Source: an uncultured Collinsella sp. (lineage in GTDB: Bacteria > Actinomycetota > Coriobacteriia > Coriobacteriales > Coriobacteriaceae). Taken from it: a stretch of 38,394 nucleotides of DNA. Numbering within the stretch: the stretch's first letter is position 1; each line of letters starts with the position of its first letter. Below the pieces are notes generated by a model that had not been told where the DNA came from, ran no database searches, and saw only the letters and a list, made by a program, of their open reading frames with translations. The position numbers and the translations under genes are program-made. The stretch is from positions 1 through 38,394 of the forward strand of contig CALBBA010000043.1 in the NCBI GenBank assembly GCA_937926755.1, given 5' to 3'. Of the stretch, positions 32,771 to 38,394 are shown piece after piece.

Positions 32771-32808
32771 CTGATCGATTGGGGACGAAGTCAAACCGAT
32801 CAGTTTAC
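32771..32808 (+). terminator. First hairpin after purB
   Basis: CTGATCG (32771-32777) pairs with CGATCAG (32797-32803) and is followed by TTTACTTT. The stem is short with a long loop, so it is a weak terminator or an RNA-stability element directly after the stop. Confidence 0.5.
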
Positions 32809-32842
32809 TTTCGGCCTCCGTTGAAGCTCGGCCTTTCAGCCC

Positions 32843-32879
32843 AAGCCCCGTTGGTAACGCGTTTATCAACGGGGCTTTT
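32843..32879 (+). terminator. Terminator after purB, copy 1 of a repeated terminator
   Basis: AAGCCCCGTTG (32843-32853) pairs with CAACGGGGCTT (32867-32877), extendable by GTAA/TTAT, and ends in TTTT. The surrounding 52 bases (32832-32883) recur almost unchanged at 37981-38033. Confidence 0.9.
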
Positions 32880-33104
32880 GCGTGGGAGCGTCGGGAAAGT
32901 CACACTTCAGCGGATGATGGTACATTGCAGAAATGTCGCTTGCCGTTAATTTGCCCCTTCTGGCAAACATTAGCTTGCAAGTGCTCGTTGGGGGGTGTTC
33001 CTATAGTTTTGTCAACTGGGCAATGCTGTTTTCGAGATTGAATCGCGACATGCTAACGCCAGGCCTTTCGGCCGATGGGCTCCAATCTGTTCGGAGCGCT
33101 TCGA

Positions 33105-34262
33105 CTAGGCGGCGTAGGGCACCCTGTCCCGCATGATCGCGTAGATGACCTTCAGCCTCTTTCGTGCCAGCGCCTTGAGCGCCTTGCCGTGCGGCATGCC
33201 CCGCTCTCGGCACCTAGCGTAGTAATCGCCCCATCTTCCCTCTGTCCGGGTAAGGCAGTTGCACGAGAATATGAGCAGGTTCTTCAGCCTCTTGTTGCCT
33301 TGGCGCGATGCCGTCACCGAGGAGATCGAGGTCCCCGACTGGCGGTTGCGCGGCGCCAGGCCGCAGTACGACGCGAGCCTGTCGTGGCTTGGGAAGTCTT
33401 CGATATCTATGGAGATCGCGAGCTCGGAAGCGGTTTTGGGGCCGATCCCCGGCACCGTCAGGAGGCATCGGTAGGTATCGTCGCCCTCGAGGAGGGCGGA
33501 TATCTCCGCCGTGATCACATCGATCTCCGCCGAGTTCTCGGAGATCCTGCGCGCGAGCAGCCTCACCGCCCGGTCCTCGGCGGCGATGGCCGCCGCGTCC
33601 GGCCTTGTCGAGGAGGCCGTCGAGCGGACGAGGGCCTCGATCTTGCCGCGCGCCGCCCCGCGCGTGAGCGCCGCCGCCCTGCGGGGCCCGGCGTCGGCCA
33701 CCGACCAGGCCCCGCCGAGGGATGCCATGAGCCTCAGCTGGGGACCGTCGGACAGGTCGACCAACGCCTCGAAGGCGGGGCACGATTCCAGCAGGATGCT
33801 GCGCAGCCGGTTCTTGCTCCTGGTGTTTTCGCAGGTCAGGAAGTTTCTCTGGGCGGCCAGCGCCCTCGCCGCCGCGACCGTCGGGCCCGGATCCCCGACC
33901 GGCAGGAGTGCGTCGGGGATGCCCAGCGCCGTCTTCGCGATGACCATTGCGTCCCGCTCGTCGGTCTTGGCGTCGCCGGCGAAGAGCCTGGCGGCCCCGT
34001 GTGCCGCGAGTCCCGGCAGGTACGCCGCCGACATCCCGGCCGCCTTGGCGCGGGCGAGCGCGAGGGCGCCTATGTTGCGCGACTGGTCGACGACCACGAG
34101 CGCGTCGGGGAAGCGGCCGAACAGCGAGTCCAGATCGCCCTCCCTGTTCGCGACGGGGGCGCTCAGCAGTATCTCGCCGTCCCGGGTCGCGACGCATGCC
34201 CAATGGGACAATTTCCCGACATCGAGCCCGATGACGGCTTCCGGCATTCTAGGTGGTGCCAC
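33105..34262 (-). CDS. IS110-family transposase (DEDD/Tnp20)
   Basis: This 385-aa recombinase starts at GTG 34262, with GGAGG eight bases upstream; a TTG at 34277 would overlap that site. The N-terminal RuvC-like domain shows IGLDVGKLSHW (Asp14), LVVVDQS (Asp59, where the family usually has Glu), and DAKTDERDAMVIA (Asp101, Asp104). The C-terminal Tnp20 domain reads LTVPGIGPKTASELA, then YCGLAPRNRQSGTSISS with the nucleophilic serine region, and QGNKRLKNLL. It appears full length and could be active. In the related IS621 this enzyme is guided by a bridge RNA from the element's own non-coding end. Very high GC and rare codons distinguish it from flanking genes. Confidence 0.93.
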   Translation of the reverse strand: MAPPRMPEAVIGLDVGKLSHWACVATRDGEILLSAPVANREGDLDSLFGRFPDALVVVDQSRNIGALALARAKAAGMSAAYLPGLAAHGAARLFAGDAKTDERDAMVIAKTALGIPDALLPVGDPGPTVAAARALAAQRNFLTCENTRSKNRLRSILLESCPAFEALVDLSDGPQLRLMASLGGAWSVADAGPRRAAALTRGAARGKIEALVRSTASSTRPDAAAIAAEDRAVRLLARRISENSAEIDVITAEISALLEGDDTYRCLLTVPGIGPKTASELAISIDIEDFPSHDRLASYCGLAPRNRQSGTSISSVTASRQGNKRLKNLLIFSCNCLTRTEGRWGDYYARCRERGMPHGKALKALARKRLKVIYAIMRDRVPYAA

Positions 34263-34517
34263 GGTGTTATCCTCCAATCGGTAGGCCGATCGGAACCCCT
34301 CCCTGCGACACCCACATTACCTGGCCGTGGCGCTTGCGCCCGGCAGTTTCCTATCAGTCGTCCGGAGCGGCGAGCGCCCCCGGTGGCAACACCCCCCGGG
34401 CCCTCTACGGGGCAGGGGCAGACGGCCATCCGGAGGCGCCCGATCGGCGGCCCCTCGGGGCTTGCCCGTATCGTAGGCAATGCGCCGAATGCTCGCCATC
34501 GAAATTTATCGGTGGCC
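34263..34517 (-). ncRNA. Possible bridge-RNA locus of the IS110 element
   Basis: About 255 bases upstream of the transposase contain no frame with a good start, are very GC-rich, and hold several self-complementary stretches (for example GCCCCGAGGGGC on the minus strand and repeated CCGATCGG units). In IS110-group elements this upstream end encodes the bridge RNA that pairs with target and donor DNA. The assignment rests on position and composition; loops and pairing segments were not resolved. Confidence 0.4.
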
Positions 34518-34541
34518 CACTTCAGACTGTAATGGGGGTAT

Positions 34542-34560
34542 CCTTAAGCCAATTTTAAGG
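34542..34560 (+). other. Small inverted repeat before the Big_2 gene
   Basis: CCTTAA (34542-34547) and TTAAGG (34555-34560) are separated by seven bases. Upstream, TTTATC (34505-34510) and TGTAAT (34528-34533) at 17-base spacing are a weak promoter candidate. The repeat could be an operator. Confidence 0.35.
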
Positions 34561-34606
34561 TGTGGGAGAATGCTGCGTTTTTTCACGAGAGATTGGACTT
34601 AGGGGA

Positions 34607-37600
34607 ATGAGAAAAGGGTTTTGGAGGATAGCCACAGGCATCTGTGTTGCTTTAACGGCGGCAACGTTTGGGCTGACGGTGGCCGCCCCGCATGCGGATG
34701 CTGTCATGCTGGAGTCGCAGGACGGTTCCATGGGTGCATCGTTTCTCCCATACGATTCGTCTACAGGCGATGTGTGGTCAGAATTTGATGTCGCTGTTGG
34801 ACAGACGGTGAAAGGAAGGCTTTCCTTTTTTAATAAAAATCACGAATGGGCGCACATTGACCCTAGCGATATCGATATCACATCGTCTGACGAGGATATC
34901 GCTAAGGTAAGTTATGAGTCACATAGTTGGGTATTGACAATTAGCCCCACCAAAGTTGGCACAACGACTATAACCCTGAAGAGCAAGACCGACGAGAGTT
35001 TAAACGGTTCTCTTAAGATTAAAAGTGTGGCTAAAGTCAATCCAATTAAAGTCAGTTTCGTTTCTTACGACCAATCTGGTGCGACAACAAACACCGCAAC
35101 GCTGGGTTACACGGATGATTGTCCGCAAAAATGCGGGAACACGCATTATGCATTACTAGAGGGGAGAGTTGACGTTCGTCCCGTGGACGAGAGCCGTGCG
35201 GCCACATATTTTGTTATTAAGGAAGACCCCTCAAAGGATTCCAAAGTCCAGGCAAGGGTGAATTCGAATTATTCATCATATGGAACTTCCGAGCTAAGCG
35301 CTTCTTTGCAACTCGAGGCGTTGTCGAAAGATGCTAAAGAGGCCAAGGTTCTTGTCGACTATTGCAACGGTGAAGTTGAGACGAAGAAGCTATGTGATGT
35401 TGTAACCGAGAATCAGGAGCCCGGATTCAATGAGCGTGGGAACAAAAAGCAAAAGATGCTGGTTGGGGACAGCTATTATCTGACTGCCATTCTCAACGTT
35501 TCTCCAAATGAAGTACTGAAGGCATGCCAGCGCGCACATTGGGGTGCGGACTTTGGCGCTGTAACCTATTCTCTGGAAAGCAACGATGTCGTTGAGCTTA
35601 TCGGTGGTGAAAACTCGTTTAAGGCAATAAAGCCTGGCACCGTTAAGGCTCATGCTCGTGATGGCCTTGGCAATGACCATCCCTTTGAGATAGAGGTTGT
35701 CGACCCTGCGGAAGTGAGCCTTTCGAAGGCTAAGTTTGTGTCGAGCGATTATACATTTCCCTGTGAGGTCAGTTCAGATAGTATATCCAAAGATTGGCTT
35801 TGGCTGGAATGTGACAGGGGGTTTGAATATCCAAAGGGCGTGCTGAGTAAAAGCGCTGAGGAATTGATGGACTCCTATGCCGGCGCAAAGTATTCTTTCA
35901 CTTCAGATAATCCGGATGTCCTCGAGGTAAAAGGACCGATGTTTAGTGGTGGCAGTTACTTGGGGTATTTAGTGCCTCATAGTTACGGCGATGCAACGGT
36001 TTCAATGTACTTGGGTGGTCGTCTCTGCGACACGATGACCGTTCATGTTGTCAAGCCTGGCGAGGAGCCTGCAAAGACTGCGGTTTCCATTGCGGACAGC
36101 TACTCAACCTCCATGGATAAAGGCACGACTCAGCAGCTGAAGGCAAAGGTCTCCCCTGATGACAAGGCCAGCCAAGTTGTTTGGTCCTCTTCCAACGAGA
36201 GCGTCCTTACCGTCGACGCTAACGGTCTTGTTACCGCTGTCGGTGACGGTGATGCCACGATCACGGCAACGGTTGATGGGGTCTCTGCAACCACGGATGC
36301 GATTACGGTAACCACTCCGGTTGTAAAGGTGTCGGGCGTCAAGCTCAGCGCTTCAAACCTTAAGCTTGCTGTGGGCGGTGAGCCCTCGACGTTGACCGCA
36401 GCGGTTGAGCCCGATAATGCAACGAACAAGAACTTGTCCTGGTCGTCGAGCGATCCTACGGTCGCCACGGTTGCAGACGGCGTCGTGACCCCGGTCAAGG
36501 CAGGTGTTGCTACGATTACCGTCACCACTGAGGACGGAGAGCATAGCGCCACGTGCAAGGTGACGGTTATTCAGCCTGCTACGGGCATCACGCTCGATAA
36601 GCAGAAGGTCGTGCTTGTGGGCGCTGCAACCGAGCAGCTTAAGGCGGCGGTCGTTCCCGCGGAGGCTAACCAGACGATTGTCTGGAAGTCCAGCAACGAA
36701 AGTGTCGCTACAGTCGATCAAACCGGAAAGGTGGCGGCTGTCTCCAAGGGCGCCGCAACCATCACCGTTTCGACTGAAGACGGCACCTATTCTCAGGATT
36801 GCGCGGTGACCGTCTCTAATCCCGCAACGAACCTTACGGTCGACCAGAGCGTCCTCGGCCTCAAGAAGGGCGAAGAGGGCACCGTGAAGGTTTCTCTTGC
36901 TGGAACCCTTGCGGGTGAGGTCGACGAGACCAATCTTGCTCTGGATGACACGGGCGCTTCGAAGGCGTTTAAGGTTGTCGACAACGGTGATGGCTCCTAC
37001 ACCGTTACCGCCCTCAAGACCGGTTCTGGTTCTTTTGTCATCACTGCAGGGTCGCTCTCCCAGACCGTTTCGGTGACCGTGACCAATCCCGCCCAAAAGG
37101 TTGAGCTCAACAAGACGAACCTTTCCTTTACCGTAGGCGACGCCTCCGCAAAGCTCTCCGCAACGGTGACTCCTGCAGATGCAGACGATGCGACCGTGAG
37201 CTGGACCTCCAGCGATTCGTCGATCGCTACGGTTAAAGACGGCGTCGTGACGCCGCTTAAGGCCGGTACCGCCACGATTACCGCCACCTGTGGCGACAAA
37301 ACCGCGACCTGCGCCGTTATCGTAGCGGCAAAGACCATTGCAGGCGTTGCGGGTAGCAACGGAACGGACGTTAGCGTAAGCGCCGAGAACAATGTCGCTG
37401 CCGGCATTGCCCGGAACAACAGCATCTCTCTTGTGGTCGAGGAACCGACGGATCTTACCGCTGCCGCCAATGCTACGATTTCCGGCCTTGAGCAGGGGAC
37501 TACCAAGGTTGCCGATAAGCTCGATATCAAGCTTCTCAAGGACGGCGAGGTTATCGAGGACTACGAAGGCATGTCCTTCATCGTCCGTGTCAAGATGACT

Positions 37601-37957
37601 GCCGCCATGAAGGCGCTCACCAATCTCAAGGTGCTCTACGTTGCCGAGGATGGTTCCACTCAGGCTATGGATACGTGGACCGAGGGCGACTACCTCTGCT
37701 TCCGCACGAGCCACTTCTCGACGTACGTGGTGACGGGCGAGGAGGCCAAGGGGGAGCCGGCTCAGCCTGCGCAGCCCGTGACGCCGTCCCAACCCGGTCA
37801 GCAGACGACGACCAAGGTAACCAAAACGTCCGCTAAGACTACTAAGGGTGCGCTCGCCAACACGGGCGACCAAACCCTTGCCGTCGCCTTTATTATGACC
37901 GTTGTCGGCGCTTCGCTGATTGCCTTCGCGCTTATGCGCAAACGTCTCGAGTGTTAG
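34607..37957 (+). CDS. Big_2-repeat surface protein with LANTG sorting signal
   Basis: This 1116-aa protein has a signal peptide (MRKGFWRIATG..., cleavage near AAPHADA at about 32). Residues about 33-490 form a unique region with several cysteine pairs (for example in DDCPQKCGNTHY) and one Ig-like stretch. Residues about 490-910 hold five Ig-like modules. Four show the Big_2 pattern of a SWSSSDPTVATV-type strand, then a GVVTPVKAGVATITVT-type ending, and the fourth in order is divergent. A further domain and a Pro/Gln/Thr-rich spacer lead to LANTG (1083-1087), a hydrophobic helix and RKRLEC. The protein is wall anchored, and LAxTG is the motif described for class E sortases. The ATG is chosen because of the signal peptide; its Shine-Dalgarno (AGGGG) is only one base away, so the GTG at 34562 remains possible. 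Confidence 0.88.
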   Translation: MRKGFWRIATGICVALTAATFGLTVAAPHADAVMLESQDGSMGASFLPYDSSTGDVWSEFDVAVGQTVKGRLSFFNKNHEWAHIDPSDIDITSSDEDIAKVSYESHSWVLTISPTKVGTTTITLKSKTDESLNGSLKIKSVAKVNPIKVSFVSYDQSGATTNTATLGYTDDCPQKCGNTHYALLEGRVDVRPVDESRAATYFVIKEDPSKDSKVQARVNSNYSSYGTSELSASLQLEALSKDAKEAKVLVDYCNGEVETKKLCDVVTENQEPGFNERGNKKQKMLVGDSYYLTAILNVSPNEVLKACQRAHWGADFGAVTYSLESNDVVELIGGENSFKAIKPGTVKAHARDGLGNDHPFEIEVVDPAEVSLSKAKFVSSDYTFPCEVSSDSISKDWLWLECDRGFEYPKGVLSKSAEELMDSYAGAKYSFTSDNPDVLEVKGPMFSGGSYLGYLVPHSYGDATVSMYLGGRLCDTMTVHVVKPGEEPAKTAVSIADSYSTSMDKGTTQQLKAKVSPDDKASQVVWSSSNESVLTVDANGLVTAVGDGDATITATVDGVSATTDAITVTTPVVKVSGVKLSASNLKLAVGGEPSTLTAAVEPDNATNKNLSWSSSDPTVATVADGVVTPVKAGVATITVTTEDGEHSATCKVTVIQPATGITLDKQKVVLVGAATEQLKAAVVPAEANQTIVWKSSNESVATVDQTGKVAAVSKGAATITVSTEDGTYSQDCAVTVSNPATNLTVDQSVLGLKKGEEGTVKVSLAGTLAGEVDETNLALDDTGASKAFKVVDNGDGSYTVTALKTGSGSFVITAGSLSQTVSVTVTNPAQKVELNKTNLSFTVGDASAKLSATVTPADADDATVSWTSSDSSIATVKDGVVTPLKAGTATITATCGDKTATCAVIVAAKTIAGVAGSNGTDVSVSAENNVAAGIARNNSISLVVEEPTDLTAAANATISGLEQGTTKVADKLDIKLLKDGEVIEDYEGMSFIVRVKMTAAMKALTNLKVLYVAEDGSTQAMDTWTEGDYLCFRTSHFSTYVVTGEEAKGEPAQPAQPVTPSQPGQQTTTKVTKTSAKTTKGALANTGDQTLAVAFIMTVVGASLIAFALMRKRLEC

Positions 37958-37991
37958 GGTGCCCTCTCGTTTAAGCGCGACCTTTCAGTCC

Positions 37992-38029
37992 AAGCCCCGT
38001 TGGTAACTCGTTTTACCAACGGGGCTTTT
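37992..38029 (+). terminator. Terminator after the Big_2 gene, copy 2
   Basis: A perfect 15-bp stem (37992-38006 with 38013-38027) ends in TTTT. Its sequence and flanks are almost identical to the terminator after purB. Confidence 0.93.
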
Positions 38030-38394
38030 ACGTTAAAGACTTCAGCCCGTGTGTCGCGTGCAGTGCGGCGCGTCGGAAACCGCCAGATACGCGGTCGGCG
38101 CCAACGGCCTGAACGAGGCAGCGGTCGGGGTGCATTCGGGAGCAGCTGAGCTTCGAGTAGGGTTAACCTAATTCGACCGCTCGCGGATGCATTTCAACCT
38201 TTGGCGCCTTGCCCATCTTGGGTGAGGCGCTTTTTTCGCTGCTGCGGCAGCTCCCGGTAATAAAATGAACCTCTACTGCCATTTCGATGAAAAGAGGCGC
38301 GTGCCTAGACGTATTAAACGAGTCGTCATCGTCTCGTTCGGTAGTGTCGCGAATGTTGGTGTAGAGCTCGGTTCTCGAGGGTAGCCGCAGGCTG
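38030..38394. other. Right end of window without a supported gene
   Basis: No reading frame with a good ribosome binding site is found. A 40-codon frame (38049-38171) and a 27-codon frame from GTG 38301, preceded by AAGAGG, are visible but unrecognised. An 8-bp palindrome GGTTAACC lies at 38161-38168. GCTGC and GCAGC form a small hairpin near 38239-38252. TAAAAT near 38259-38264 could be a -10 for a gene beyond the window. Confidence 0.4.
38204..38236 (+). terminator. Terminator-like hairpin in the right flank
   Basis: GCGCCT (38204-38209) and AGGCGC (38225-38230), with an inner CCC/GGG pairing, are followed by six T. No gene that it would serve is visible just upstream, so either an unseen small RNA or readthrough from the Big_2 gene is stopped here. 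Confidence 0.75.

Larger units (their letters stand above)
33060..34517 (-). mobile_element. IS110-family insertion element (ends approximate)
   Basis: The segment contains one complete transposase on the minus strand and a GC-rich flank upstream of it whose composition matches the transposase and not the neighbouring Big_2 gene. IS110 elements lack clear terminal inverted repeats and usually make no target duplication, so exact ends cannot be read. The octamer CACTTCAG occurs on both sides (32903-32910 and 34518-34525). It lies between the purB terminator and the Big_2 gene. Confidence 0.7.

Noticed and set aside
32903..34525. CACTTCAG on both sides of the IS110 element as a target-site duplication
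   Set aside because: IS110 elements usually do not duplicate targets, the octamers are not at proven ends, and an 8-base repeat over 1.6 kb can occur by chance. It is only noted as an aid for finding the ends.
38049..38383. Two short plus-strand frames at the right end as genes
   Set aside because: They encode about 40 and 27 residues, are not recognisable, and the first has no ribosome binding site.

Overview
The window is the replication-origin region of a high-GC Gram-positive chromosome. It most resembles a Coriobacteriia genome of the Collinsella type. That assignment is an inference from four things: the gene order gyrA-gyrB-dciA-recF-dnaN-dnaA // rpmH-rnpA-yidD-yidC-jag-rsmG-parA-parB, the actinobacterial placement of dciA between recF and gyrB, GC-rich codon use, and LPxTG/LAxTG surface proteins. 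No database search was possible.

Layout. Positions 192-11181 (minus strand) carry gyrA, gyrB, dciA, recF, dnaN, dnaA and an unusual GHKL-type ATPase gene. Positions 11526-16565 (plus strand) carry rpmH, rnpA, yidD, yidC, jag, rsmG, three perfect parS sites, parA, parB and a small membrane protein. Transcription diverges from the interval 11182-11525, so both arms run with replication. The origin looks bipartite. One cluster of DnaA-box-like sequence lies between dnaA and dnaN (7851-8088), with an AT-rich tract and a DnaA-trio-like run. A second cluster lies between the ATPase gene and rpmH (11182-11424). The boxes do not fit TTATCCACA well: three exact copies of GTTTTCAACAGGT stand out, and DnaA carries substitutions in its DNA-recognition signature.

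From 16764 to 27263 the genes are rlmN, ddl, a DnaQ-DinG fusion, a PafBC-like pair of WYL regulators, and a two-gene unit made of an M28-peptidase-like membrane protein with a very long insertion and a small membrane protein. From 27330 the region becomes more accessory. It holds a thioester/CnaB cell-wall adhesin with LPATG, tRNA-Gly(CCC), a cluster of GCGAAGC hairpins containing an inverted tRNA T-arm, purB, an IS110-family element with a GC-rich flank that could encode a bridge RNA, and a Big_2-repeat surface protein ending in LANTG. A near-identical terminator of about 52 bp lies on both sides of the IS110/Big_2 segment.

Functional links. The central block couples initiation (DnaA, the ATPase/wHTH protein), elongation and helicase loading (DnaN, DciA), topology (GyrAB), repair (RecF), segregation (ParAB-parS) and membrane-protein insertion with RNA processing (RnpA, YidD, YidC, Jag). 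The right part is cell-envelope material (Ddl, two sortase substrates) and DNA-damage functions (DnaQ-DinG, PafBC-like pair). The most novel candidates are the ATPase/Q-P-rich/wHTH protein embedded in the origin, the apparent co-drift of DnaA signature and DnaA box, and the M28-like protein with altered metal-ligand positions.
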